A program made the translations under genes and the position numbers. A model generated the notes under the pieces. It saw nothing but the letters and a program-made list of their open reading frames with translations, was not told the DNA's origin and searched no databases. Of a DNA stretch of 64,000 bases, positions 38,379 to 49,561 are shown piece by piece (within the stretch, counting starts at the first letter, position 1; every line of letters starts with the position of its first letter). Source of the stretch: Membranipora membranacea. Its lineage: Eukaryota > Bryozoa > Gymnolaemata > Cheilostomatida > Membraniporidae. The stretch lies in contig OU612074.1 of assembly GCA_914767715.1 (NCBI GenBank), positions 16,912,062-16,976,061 of the forward strand. Direction: 5' to 3'.

Positions 38379-40159
38379 TACATACATATGCATAATTGAA
38401 TGGTCTTTTAAATCATTGAAATCAATGGCAAAACTTTTAGGCATAATCTATTGTATCATTGGGTTCAGAGGCCTTGTTATTATTTAAAGTTTCACAAATA
38501 TGATTGGAAGAGTTGTCCATAAAAATTCAAAGTATGGTATTATACCACAGACATCATTGACATAGATCTTAACAACTAACTATAACAGAAGTCTTGCAGT
38601 TGCAGGAAGAAATTGAAATGCTGTCTGTAGTCGCATAATGACTCACACTATGATCAGCAACAGTTCTCCAGCTCAGGAATACATATGATCAGTTTGGATC
38701 GTCAGCATCAGCATTCGAGGAAAACATTGTGACTTGAATTAGGAAAGAAAATTTTTGATTTTTCTAGTTGGTGACAGATTAGACATTTTTCTTATTATTG
38801 CCATTATTATAGCTCATCATGAATTTGTTTGCTTGAAAGATAAGAAGGCAGAGATGGCTAATGCTAATCAGCGTCAAATATTTCTTCACCAATGAGCAAA
38901 GGTCAAGAAAAAAACTCTCTATGGATCACTTCAGTGTGTGTGGTATGTGGGTATCTGAATATTATACTGTGGTGTTGGTAATATTGGCTATTACTCCTTG
39001 ATTGTATGTTGTTATCTATTCTGTTTACCAGCAGTATAGAGGTGTGAAATGTGTATGCAGTATGTTTGTGTATGCCTTGTCACCAGGGGCGAAGGGAGTA
39101 CCCCCGACGACCCGGCCTATGGGGGTTGAATTTACAAATCCAGACTTTTGGGGCTGAATAGATCTGGAGTTGGGAGTGAAAATCTGGCTTTGAAAAGTAT
39201 AACAGGCCAAAATAAACTCAAACTCACATTGTATTGCATCAAATTGGTGTTGGGGAGCCCCAACAGTCCCCAACGACATTGCGGTATAAGTTTTTGGTGT
39301 TGGAGTAGGCCAAACGCTCCATCATCAGCATTGGGGTGGGCTAAACTGCAATGGATGTCAAATCTGACACATAAGTTTTTCTTCTTATTTCGTGTTGTCA
39401 AGGACTGTTACTAGAGACGTTCATTCAAGTCTCCTTTTCCAAAGATTTAAGACCAAAAATATTTTATTTAGAACATGCTTCCTGAAATTATTACCTCCCA
39501 CTCACAAAATAGATATGTTGTGTGTTTATCTGGATTTTGGCCAGGTCAGTCAAAGGTCATAGCTTGAAATTCACATGTCTATAGTTTTTTGATGGGGAGA
39601 GTGCACATTTGACTCTATTCTATGGAAATAATCCAATATTCTTGTTGAAGCAAATTTCAAGCTCAGTGGTTTTCCCATGAGTGTCGGTGGTGGATTTTCC
39701 ACCACAGCTGAACATTCAAAATAAAATTTCATAAATTCATGTATCATGAGTTGTCTTCCCATTTTATCATTTAAAGTAACTTTTCTAATTTTAATAATAC
39801 TATGCTTTTAATAACTGATTTTAACTCTGACAAACCCACCTAGAATATTTCATCAGCCAGTATAATAATATTCTTTTAATAACTGATTTTGATTATTACA
39901 AATATCAGTATCATATTATATAATGCTTTCAATAACTGAACATGAGCAGAGTCTAGTCTAGTCTGATGCGACAACACCTAATTTAATATTTTAACTAGTC
40001 TACAGTAATCAATATAGTGCCTTACTGAACTCAACCCACTGAAGTAAGTTCTTGAGTTCTGCCTGCTGGCAGACCTCCCTGCTTTGATATATTGTTGCCT
40101 TGTTTGTACTCTGTTGTTACACTGTAACCCCCATTGCACCATTGCAACCATTGACCTGA

Positions 40160-40500
40160 TTCCCAGCCCAGTGCCTCCCAGCTATCCCACAAAGATAGTT
40201 GTAACTCAGAGCCATTCCCTTCCCCAATTCCAGTCCAGTTATCCTCCCAGCTATCTCGCAAAGATAGTTGAAACTCAGAGCCATTCCCTTCCCCCATTCC
40301 AGTCCAGTTATCCTCCCAGCTATCTCGCAAAGATGGTTGTAACTCAAAGCCATTCCCCCTCCATTCCAGTCCAGTTATCCTCACAACTATCTCGCACAGA
40401 TAATTGTAACCATGAGCCATTCCCCCCCCCCCATTCCAGTCCAGTCCAGTTATTCTCCAGCTATCTTGCACAGGTAGTTAAAACCCAGAGCCATTCCCTC
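40160..40500. repeat. About 60-bp C-rich minisatellite, copy 2
   Basis: Five or six units of the same CCAGTCCAGTTATCC family as at 36.1 kb, then a variant array to about 40,680 with TTATCTTGC(A/C)GGATAAA and poly-C runs. Confidence 0.8.
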
Positions 40501-40721
40501 CCACTCATTTATCTTGCCGGATAAATATGTTAATAGTTTGTCGATATCCTTTACCCCCCCCCCTCAATTTATCTTGCAGGATAAACAAGTTAATAGTTTG
40601 TCCATATCCCTTCCCCCCCCATAAATCTTGCCAGATAAATAAGCCTACTGCCTTTGTCCCCATCTCCCCCCCCCCCCCAACGCCAGCCCCAAGGTCAGAT
40701 CAATTAATTTCCAAGCCCAGA

Positions 40722-40870
40722 TAGAGTCGGCGTACTCGTTACCTTCCCCCTCAAATAGAGTCGTTGTATTCGGTATATTCACAGACAGCTAGAGTCGGAG
40801 TACTCGATATATTTCCACTTAGTTAGACTCGGCGTACTCGTGTTAGAGTGTCCCCGTACTCAGCATAAAT
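40722..40870. repeat. Degenerate short tandem repeat, TAGAGTCGGCGTACTCG family
   Basis: Five diverged copies of TAGAGTCGGCGTACTCG recur every 22-37 bp (starts near 40,725, 40,756, 40,790, 40,825 and 40,850), separated by AT-rich spacers such as GATATATTTCCAC. No product is apparent. Confidence 0.6.
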
Positions 40871-40929
40871 GCGCAATGTGCGTGGTTGCAGTGGCGGGTA
40901 TTGCCGCCTTTTGGTAACCCCCTCAAAAT

Positions 40930-41926
40930 CCTCTACATGTCCATGCATTTCCTATTTTCTCAATGGAATAACACAATCTCTTCTGAATTTCAATTCTCCA
41001 AGACTAGGAGGCCAGTTAATTCCATTATAATCCACAGTGGATGCGCTCCTGACCAATAGATTAAGGTTTTTTGGTGGGATGATATAGGAGACCGTTTCTC
41101 TCTCAGTCTCATTCCTTTACTCACTTCACCCACCCAACCCAAACTGTGCCCTATTCAATTCAGGTTAATAACCTGGACCCACTCATTCACCACCATCATC
41201 ATCATACTTGTGTTCTAACTGGTTGTCTCTGTCTGTGAGTGATAAAACTCCCATGAGTTATTGGAAATTTGCAGGCACACTAATATGCCTAGCAGGTGTT
41301 TGTATGAAGGAATGAAGAAGAGTTGGTAATTCAAAGGACATGTTCATTTTAAGTAGGTTCGATTATGTTTGCAAGCCAAATCGAAATAGAATCATCATTT
41401 TATGGTGCAATCAGGGAGAATGTTGGTCAGTTCAAATTAAATACATGATACTGCTGAGAGGGAGTACATGCAATGAGTAACTCCTTGCTACTTGTCACTA
41501 CACATTACTAGTTGGCCTTTGACTGCCTTGAGGGCACAGGCCTCCCTATCAATCTGGTTCTGGGAGTCTGTGGAGTGGGGAAGGAGAGGAGACATCACTT
41601 CTTTATTCAAAAAATTGAAATTACTCGCCAACCCCAGACCCAAAGGATTTTTGGATTGCCTTGATTTGAATATCAGATCAAAATAGATTCGGGAATTTTC
41701 AAACAACCATAAATGGAGAATCCAGAATACATACAGATATGTCACTCGATATCTATTAGCAAAGATAAGCTCATCTCCAGTTGTGATAGATGCCAAGGTC
41801 CCTCTTTCGGCTACACAGCGGCCCTGGGCGCTGTCCCACGAAGTTTTATCGGTGAATATGCGGTAGCATGTTGTCCCACTTGCAGTATAGACACCAGACC
41901 AATTGCTGCCGCATCTGTTCCCTACA
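40930..41926 (-). pseudogene. C-type lectin-like domain fragment, probably decayed (minus strand)
   Basis: The first exon runs from about 41,926 (acceptor AAATTTTAG) to about 41,746 (possible donor GTGACA). It encodes the first half of a C-type lectin domain: CGSNWSGVY, TTCYRIF, KTSWDSAQGRCVAERGTLAS and GDELIFANRY. About 700 bp further along the minus strand (41,048 down to about 40,930) is a likely second half: TVDYNGINWPP, then RRDCVIP. A TAG follows shortly, and the expected W..C ending appears only in another frame (GNAWTC). I could not reconcile intron phase between the two parts, and calcium-ligand motifs (EPN/QPD) are not visible. It is either a decayed lectin gene or one with undetected exons. 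Confidence 0.5.
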
Positions 41927-42596
41927 CTAAAATTTGAAGTTGGTTCGGTTTCAATCAGACTGATTTCCTTCTAACCTCGAAGGGTAATCAATTTAGACAA
42001 ATTCAGATCTTTAGATCAGAGAAACTACATGCCATATGTTGACTGATCAGAGCCAATGCAATGCTGACAGTTATTATCATATATCACATTATATAAATTC
42101 AAGTTATTGAGTTGAACGAACCTTCCTAGATAGCTTGTCAGAGGAAACCGCCAGTGTGCAGCTGCGAGTTGGTTCTCTTCTGCTGTTCTCAGGTGGCTCA
42201 ATTTATAGTTAAATCTCATAACAACAACCACGTCATCGAATTGCCATCATATTAGGTACCGAAACATATTATATGGTAATAATTTCTCAAACTCTTGCAA
42301 CAACACCCACCACCTCATCATATCTTAATTAAATACCTCAACCCACTACATTGTTGAGGCTCTCTTTCGCTTCATAAAATTAACATTATGTATTCGTTTT
42401 ATGATCTTATGCGTTTATTTACTGACCATGATAGTGTAGTCAGTAGCCGTCGGTCACTGGACACAGTCAATTTTGAGTTTGGTTTTAGTGAGGTTTATCA
42501 TGGGTTTATGAACCTTCAATCAATTTAAATATTTCAATCATTTTTTGCACAAAAATAATTTTATCAAAATGCGAGTATTTTTTGCTGCGGTTTTAG

Positions 42597-42891
42597 GTTT
42601 TGTACTGCAAGAATAGGCTAAACGACCAGCTGCTGGGTAGCCTTGACCAGGTGCTTAAAGGTATGATGTTTGAATGTGGTACCAACATCCAAGATTATAC
42701 CCCGGATGAATTCGAAGACCATATCCTACTAAAGGTAAGCTGTTTGTACAATGTTTTAGAATTCAATCATCATCGTGTTAGACACCTTATAGTAAAACAA
42801 TTGATACCTTAAAAATTTATTTTTGCAGATAAATATGAAGCTCCTAGAAAAAACTGGTGTCTTCCCGAGCCTCAGTAGTCAGAGAATGTGA
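42597..42891 (+). CDS. Two-exon open frame of unknown function (3' end)
   Basis: Exon 42,597-42,734 (acceptor GCGGTTTTAG, donor GTAAGC) joins exon 42,829-42,891 (acceptor TTTTTGCAG) in phase 0 and ends at TGA. The joined frame is 66 codons, with an acidic stretch (TPDEFEDH) and a short basic tail. I recognise no family. Good splice sites and a preserved frame are the only support, and the 5' exons are not identified. Confidence 0.3.
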
Positions 42892-42906
42892 TATGTGTCC
42901 ATGTGT

Positions 42907-42931
42907 ATTATATATATATATATATATATAT
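42907..42931. repeat. (TA)n microsatellite
   Basis: About 12 uninterrupted TA dinucleotides just after the small two-exon frame, followed by further AT-rich sequence. Confidence 0.9.
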
Positions 42932-43084
42932 GTAATTATGTGTTTATTATATATAATAAAAGTGACATGTATATTCACGCTATCTGGACAATCGGTTAAT
43001 TATATCTAAGTGCTGAATTAAAGTTTAGAACACACAAATATTCATTTACATCCTTCTATAACTAATGTCAGGCTGTTCACCATC

Positions 43085-43502
43085 AAGCTTTAGTATAGCG
43101 CATTTGCTCCAAGGCTAGATTGTACAACTATCCAGGATCATTCACAAGGTCACGGGCACCTCCCACAAAAATTACACGGAAAAAATGCGCTCTAGATAAA
43201 TGGTGAGCAAATTTGCCTGCACCTGGAGTCAACCACATTCCTCTGGACAGCCGCTGCCAACATTGAATGCTGGAAGATTGGAGCGGTTGATTGAGAATCA
43301 GGAGCCTTATCACTCACCCATCCCGAAGCATGGGCGGCGAAATATTAGTGCCTTTGGGGCGAGGCCGCAATGTCTGTGCCAGTTTGCAGGCAGGTCGGAG
43401 CACCCCAGTAGTAGATGGACTGCAGTGGGATTTGAACCCACGACCTTCAGCATTTACATGCTAAAGAGACGGCGCTCTAACCAACTGAGCCACCTTCTAC
43501 CC
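43085..43502 (-). mobile_element. tRNA-derived SINE, minus orientation, about 415 bp
   Basis: On the minus strand, GTGGCTCAGTTGGTTAGAGC is a good D-arm/box A and GTGGGTTCAAATCCCAC a good T-arm/box B. The anticodon region is expanded and palindromic (TTTAGCATGTAAATGCT), so it is not a functional tRNA. The body runs to a tail with AGCGCATTTGCTCC on the plus strand. The plus-strand translation contains GFEPTTFSIYMLKRRRSN, a familiar artefact of antisense SINE heads. Confidence 0.75.
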
Positions 43503-43889
43503 CATCAAACTCGATCTGAGCTCACCCCCTATTATGAAGACATCTCATGTATACTCAGAATAGGTAAACCGAAACCATAACTCACTATTAATCCTTAATA
43601 TATTAATGACAAGATTCAACCTTTGCTACTTTCCCTTTTCAGGGAGATGCTGTAAAAAAACCCTGATGAGTTAAGTAGTCACATGATGGAATAATTCGCC
43701 CAAGCTTGAAATGATGAAGCTAAATGCTTGCTAATACAAGCGTTTTCGAAAATTAGTGCTAGCAAACATTAACGATCACCTTATTACTAGCTTATTTAAA
43801 CTATGGCCGTTTAGCAGTTAGCAGTTAGCAGTCGAAGTCATAGGATGTGTTTTGTAAGCTCTCTCTACTCATTCTTTTGGTGGTTTTAA

Positions 43890-45035
43890 TTAACTAACTC
43901 TGTCTAACAAATATGGCGCAGCTATTGCAACCTGGTACTGGTGCTGGTACTCGTGCTCGTAATCACCCTCGTATTACATCCAAGAGGTGTGAGGAGCCTG
44001 GAGTTTGCCGATTACAATTCTCTGCTGGATATAAAAAACTCTCTAAAAGCTTTCTCAGTAATTGCAGACAACAAACAATATCCATTAATAATAACTTACT
44101 CTCAGATACACTCATTACCAACACTGGCACCCCACAAGGATCTGTCCTAAGCTCTCTATTGTTTTCATTGTATACTGATGGAATTAGATCTAGATGTCAG
44201 AACTTTCATGTCTTAAAATATGCGGAGGATACTTGTTTAATTGGACTCATAGGTAATTCCTCTGATTTAGATTGTTATTTTTCTGAAGTAAATAGAATAG
44301 CTAATCAATGCTCAGATCTGGACCTCCTTTTAAACGCAGGCAAAACTAAAGAAATTTTATTTTCAACTAAACGTGAAAGACCTGTCACCCCTAGCCTCTC
44401 ACTTAATTGATCAGTTATTTCTTTCTGTGAGACTACTAAATATCTTGGTGTTGAGATTGACCAGAAGCTTAGATTTGAAGCCCATATCCAAAATGTTGTT
44501 CGTAAAGCAAATCAAAGAATGTATATAATTAAAAACTTTCTGTATTTGAGTACCAAGCCACTTGCATGCATGCTTTTTAAAAGTTTTATTGTTTCACTTA
44601 TAATGTATTGTCTACCAGTCCTCTATCCTGCCATTTATCAACGAGAAAAGAAGGACATGCGCAAAATATTTAAAGATGCTTCCACAACTTAATTATGATC
44701 TCGACACTCTAGTTAACACTCATTTAAAAGATCGTGTAATGCAGATATTCACTGATGACGAACACTTTATCCATAACTACCTCGAACGATGCCCCTCAGG
44801 TCGGCTTAGACACCTTAAATACTGCACTGCCTGGGGCAAAGACTGCTTTTTGAGACACATGTGCATATTAATTAAATATTAATAATACATTTTTCTAACT
44901 ACCTTTAAATAATACTATTTTTGCATGCAAGGCAACTTCATCATTTTTTAGCAGAGTAAGTCTACCAGCAACCTTTTTCTCACAACTTTAACAGTTAGTG
45001 ATAGAATACAAATCAATCAATCAATGGCCATTTAT
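43890..45035 (+). pseudogene. Degraded non-LTR retrotransposon (LINE) reverse-transcriptase fragment
   Basis: From about 44,020 the frame shows the RT segment with GTPQGSVLS and, about 45 residues on, KYAEDTCLIG in place of the usual YADD box. LLLNAGKTK follows, then KYLGVEID. A TGA interrupts at 44,408 and the frame shifts near 44,680. The C-terminal tail with SGRLRHLKYC follows to 44,882, then a 3' region ending in an AATC repeat near 45,010-45,030. The part of RT before GTPQGS that carries the first catalytic aspartate is missing. Upstream, 43,910-44,020 has an ATG and a Leu/Val-rich alternative frame that could be residual 5' LINE sequence brought next to the RT by deletion. Inactive. Confidence 0.82.
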
Positions 45036-45541
45036 ATATATACTTTTATTGGAAACCAAAGTCATCTCATTCCAAATGTTTTGCACTCAGTGCCAGAAAA
45101 AAAGTTTTTAAACAAAAAATAGAAATGATCAAAAATCAATGATGTTGGTCAAGTCGATAATATATGGTTGAATAGTAATGTTTTGAATAAACCTCTCTTT
45201 AGATCTCAAATGTAACGGTAAAGAATTGTATGTATCCATAGTTCGTCGAGGTCAGCCTTTGCCATGCGGCTAATGGTTTTGTTTTGGGTACTTCTAAACA
45301 AAAAAAGTAGCTGACAAAGGCTTGGTTAAGGCATTTTCGTCATTTTCAACTTTGAATATTTAGTCATAGAAATCAAGTGTGTATATATTTCCCTGCATTT
45401 TTGAGTTGCTCCCCCTTTACCCTCACCTACCTTATCACCAGAATCTCTCTGCCAAAGAAACTTTAATTGATCTTGTTTTTTTCAGCGTCATATGCTGAAC
45501 CATTCGCAGTGCTGTCCTCTTAACAACACCGGTAAACCTAA
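45036..45541. other. No gene seen
   Basis: AT-rich spacer between the LINE fragment and the next SINE. No exon, RNA or strong repeat was recognised. Confidence 0.5.
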
Positions 45542-45768
45542 GGCAGGCAAGGTGGCGTAGTGGTTAGGATTCGAGCTTCTCGAATCCCGGTCGCTACCCA
45601 TTCTGCTGAAGGAGGTGAGCTCTCCGATCAATGGCCTAGCTTGCCCACCCTTACATAGTACAAGGGTGCGCTAATTAGATGAGATGTATCATGTATCATA
45701 TCTAATGTAACCATATTCTCATTGGCCCCGAAAGGGGCATTGAATAGGAAAATAAAAAAATTAAAAAG
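45542..45768 (+). mobile_element. tRNA-derived SINE, same family as at 38.2 kb
   Basis: It shares GGTGGCGTAGTGGTTAGGAT, GCTGAAGGAGGTGAGCTCTC and GTGCGCTAA with the 38,157 copy. A segment of the anticodon/T-arm region is deleted (GAGCTTCTCGAATCCCGG), damaging box B. A GGCCCCGAAAGGGGC hairpin and an A-rich tail close the element. Confidence 0.82.
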
Positions 45769-46420
45769 TTCAGTTCATTTTTAAGAACTATTTTGGGATT
45801 CCAAAACCTAAAAGTAGAGGACTTAGAAAGTATCTATCTACTTTAGACAATTTTATTAAGTGCAACAGCTGTCGAGATTTTTGAGACCATTGCTTCAGGA
45901 AAATTCCACCGAAACTCCCGGTGGTCAATTCTCGCGATATCAGCATTGGGAGTTATTTTAAAGGCAATGGCAAGAAAACTATGCCCTAGTAAAGCTGTCT
46001 CTACCAGGGAAAGTTTAGATATAATTGCATCGAAACTTACCAATATATATATGGATCTTTGATGACAAGTCGGAGCTCTAATTCAACATAATTGACTGCA
46101 TTGAAACACCTTCCTCCTTACATTACATATTTCTTCAGTATAATTATATGGTTGTCTTTCAAGTGTCCCACAGAAAACTAGCAGCCAGCATACACTTGAG
46201 TTTTTTTTTTGTCTGTATAAGCCCTATCCAGCTTATTGCTTAATTAATACGCTGCAGTGTTATATTGTATACTGGAACCGAATATGAAGGGAGAACAGTG
46301 TAGGACTACCATTTGGCAAATTGGTCTTTGTAAGTATATCAATGTACTCATATTTGTCATACACAATCTTGAAATAAATAAATATGTTTTTCCCGGCTGA
46401 ATGCTAGATCATGATTGATC
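45769..46420. other. No gene seen
   Basis: No supportable exon. A minus-strand 66-codon frame near 45,843-46,043 has no recognisable domain and no splice support. Confidence 0.4.
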
Positions 46421-46697
46421 TGATATGCTAGAGTTTAGGGTGGCTGGGTCCCTCTGTTATGCTAGAGTTTAGGGTGGCTGGGTCCCTCCGATATGCTAGA
46501 GTTCAGGGTAGCTGGGTCCCTTCGATATGCTAGAGTTTAGGGTGCCTGGGTCCCTCTGATATGCTAGAGTTTAGGGTGGCTGGGTCCCTCCGATATGCTA
46601 GAGTTCAGGGTAGCTGGGTCCCTTCGATATGCTAGAGTTTAGGGTGGCTGGGTCCCTCTGATATGCTAGAGTTTAGGGTGGCTGGGTCCCTCTGTTC
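46421..46697. repeat. 34-bp minisatellite, eight copies
   Basis: Eight units of about 34 bp follow the pattern GATATGCTAGAGTTTAGGG then TGGCTGGGTCCCTC. Variant bases after GGGTCCCT cycle as CTG, CCG, TCG and then repeat, so a three-unit (about 103-bp) higher-order pattern is visible. No coding potential. Confidence 0.92.
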
Positions 46698-47490
46698 TGC
46701 TGGTGAATCGCTTAGGAGGAGCAACTCCAAAAGTAGTTAAATTGGATCAGATTTGCAGATAAGGATATACACTGTGAAGGTCTTAGAAGTGCTGGTGTTC
46801 TGAAAATGGTTGATAATATAAACAGAAAATGCAGGGCTCTAACTTGCAGTGAGGTTAGGAGAGGCAAAAATCTGGGCCAAGTTTAAAATATCACCAGGAG
46901 AGGTGCTGTAAGCTCCTCCCGCAAATTAAGTTATGTGAATAGCAAATAGAAATCCAAAATAAACTATTTCTGACATGAATAATTCAATCATTATTTTGTA
47001 AATCTCTTCATTAGGCATCTCTGCATCCCTGTAACTGGGGCCTCAAATGTATAGCAGTAACCCATCCGCTATACATGTATAATTTGGATGCAATAGGTAT
47101 AAAGGGGCTACTTGGTTCCTTTGTAATGAAATCGATCATTGATAATCAATGCAAAATCCCATAAACAGTAGCACCCGACTGTTTGTTTGCATTGCTTATT
47201 TATTATCAATTTTACTACAACGGAACAAGTTGAGCTTTTACCTAATGAGTTATATATGGATGATAAGGTCTGACGCCTAATACTGATAAAAAACACCTTG
47301 TTGTTCTCACATATATTGAGTATTACGCATCATTACACCATTCAGGGTCAGCAGATAGGGTGGTAAGGTAAGTGCTACAATATCAAATAGTTCCAGGCCC
47401 TTCTCCATCTCCAACTTTTGGTTGTTCAACCAAATTCATGGAATCATGGTTCGATATTCCCCCTTCATACTTGTGTGAAATAACATAATG
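46698..47490. other. No gene seen
   Basis: No convincing exon. A stretch near 46,840-46,960 (CAGGGCTCTAACTTGC..AAGCTCCTCCC) loosely resembles the foldback element at 47,491. Confidence 0.4.
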
Positions 47491-47717
47491 CAGGCCAGTA
47501 GTTTTAGGGGAGGCAGCAAGGCACTGCATCCCCTAGAAAGCTAAATACTGTGGTGTTAAAACATGCTAAGTGAATGATACATGTCATAATCAGCTCCTCC
47601 GGGATTTTCATTTGCTTATTATTTGGCTTAAATTGCTTTGGGAGGAGGTTACTTGTGATACTTAGGACTTGCCTTGGAAAGTTGCCTCACCTCCATTTTT
47701 CCTAAACTAAGGCCCTG
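47491..47717. mobile_element. Short terminal-inverted-repeat element (MITE-like), about 227 bp
   Basis: The left end CAGGCCAGTAGTTTTAGG and the inverted right end CAGGGCCTTAGTTTAGG form imperfect terminal inverted repeats. The hexamer ATAATG lies immediately left and three bases to the right, a possible target-site remnant. Related sequence (GCCTGTAGTTTAAGG, GGAGGCAAGGAGGCACTGC) occurs in opposite orientation near 33,440-33,535 and 37,300-37,395. No coding capacity. Confidence 0.55.
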
Positions 47718-49331
47718 TAGATAATGTGATAAGTTCACATACATTTTACTGTATTTCCCGTATTTCCTGTGTATCTGATCTTCATAAGGGGTTGACCTGA
47801 ATATCCTATGTCTTATTCTACAATTATGTACTAGTGTGGGATCTCTAGGCAAACTAAGGTTCAATTGACTCTTATTATCAGTGAAACATAACAAAACAAT
47901 TTAATCTAGAAATGATTTTGGTCCGAATATATAAAACCTTTTTAGACATTTTATGCTCTCTTTTCATTTGAAGCTGAAGCTATTGAAGGTTGCATTTGAT
48001 ATTTTTGAGGAATTATTAGCCCTTTGTAGCCTTATCTTTTGTTTACTTTGATCCCAACTTTGTTTTGTCTGATGATTTCAGTTTATTGTTTTTTTAATAG
48101 AGTCACAATGTGAACTATGCTTCTCCAGTGTTCAGTATTACTGCTTCTCTGTACTGGGGCGACCATTGCTGAGCGTCATGTAGAAACTATGGTAACAAGA
48201 ATGGAAAAGATGGAGAAAACAGTGTCAGCCATTACCGAAGAGCTGGCAGATAACAGGAAACTATTTAAAGATTTCGTAGAAGCGGTAAGTGATATTGGTA
48301 ATCATGGTGACATGGAGATCAAGTTTGACCCAAGTTGCCTGAATTTTGAGTTGCTCCCCTCCACGGATAAGCGGTCGAGTTCACATTGAATGTCTGCCCC
48401 TTACCACGAAGCAGCTTCACAAACCCTAGCTTGTTGCTTGACTATCTGGATAAAGTGCTTTATGGTGAAACCAAGTTCTGGATTCTCAGTATCAATATGC
48501 AAGTTTTGGCAAATTATCTAATTATCTAGTTCATTAGGTTAGATTAGAGAATACTGATATATGTGGTAAAAATATTAATTTCTCATTTTAACATTATATA
48601 TAAGATTCGGACACAAAGGGCTCATAATCTCTATTCTCAATGTTCAGCACACATTATAGTAGACAAGGGTGGGTATATCTCCCACCCACCCTGATTATAG
48701 TAAACCAAGCCAGTTGATTTTTAACTCCATCTGCTCACATCTTTGTTTACTAATTCCCATTTCACCAATGGCTCTGTGAGGCTGGTTGTAGGGAAACAAC
48801 CAATCAGATCAGAGCCAATATAGTGGCTCCTCCCATAATTCCCAAGTTTTATGTAATTTAGTAACATATAGTAAAGACGCCGAGTTTTTAACAGGTGAAT
48901 ATATTTATCTTTCTTATGATTCTTAGGATTTGTGTGGGAAAAATATGAGTGCGCTTAACGTATTTATAAATGAAAGTGACAATCAACGCCATCGATAAAT
49001 AGGTTTTTTTTATCCATTGATAGATTAAGGAAACATGTCTGACCCTGAATAAACATGTAGCATTTCACGAATAGTTGCTGGAACTAGATTCCCATCTTTG
49101 ACTGGTCCAAAAATACAGTAATGCTACGGCCGACCCCTTTTTAGCTTTTGTCATATAGCTTGTCTGAGTTTTTAAAGGTTAATTTTGAGACTTCAATCAA
49201 TGCAAAACCCTACAGCAGCCGAAACTTTAGCTTGGTCTAACAACTGACATAAAGTTATAAACTGATATAATTCCTCATCAAATAGCCATGAATACATTAT
49301 TATCAATGTCTACATGTATCTTCATCTAAAG

Positions 49332-49561
49332 GGTTATCAGGTTTGCCTAGTGGTTAGCGATGTTGATCATCGATCTGATGACCGGGGTTCGATTCCACTG
49401 GTGTTACCTTAGAAGCCGAGTTCAGTAGGGTGCTCTAATGAGTACCAGGGCTTCATGGGATGTAGGTTCTCATTAGTCAGGTTTGGCTATGGAATGCTTG
49501 GGCCCAGTGACCGGGCGGTGATGATGCAGTGTTCATCGTTCAGAAGTACCCATTGTGGCTT
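49332..49561 (+). mobile_element. tRNA-derived SINE in intron 1
   Basis: GCCTAGTGGTTAGCGATG resembles a box A, and GGGTTCGATTCC, about 50 bp later, is an exact box B. About 160 bp of body follows (GCCGAGTTCAGTAGGGTGC, CAGTGACCGGGCGGTGATG) up to the start of the large palindrome. Its family differs from the 38-kb and 43-kb SINEs. The 3' end is uncertain. Confidence 0.65.

Larger units (their letters stand above)
36399..40445. repeat. Tandem segmental duplication, copy 2
   Basis: Second copy of the 32,547-36,398 block. Differences include a SINE insertion of about 222 bp (38,157-38,378), about 15 extra bp near 38,060, a small replacement near 37,830, a deletion of about 34 bp near 39,900, and scattered substitutions. 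It ends in the same minisatellite. Confidence 0.93.

Noticed and set aside
40084-40524. 146-codon frames on both strands near 40.1-40.5 kb
   Set aside because: Both are translations of the same minisatellite, whose unit leaves several frames open.
43430-43502. Functional tRNA gene on the minus strand
   Set aside because: The D and T arms look right, but the anticodon region is expanded and palindromic and the acceptor ends do not pair fully; the long body marks it as a SINE.
43200-43580. 126-codon plus-strand frame containing GFEPTTFSIYMLKRRRSN
   Set aside because: This peptide is a familiar artefact from the antisense of tRNA-derived SINEs.
43913-44410. Active retrotransposon
   Set aside because: 5' truncated, an internal stop, a later frameshift and an altered YADD box show it is inactive.
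46712-46730. GGAGGAGCAACTCC matching the satellite hairpin segment, as a stray satellite monomer
   Set aside because: Similarity is limited to about 15 bp with unrelated flanks; probably coincidence.
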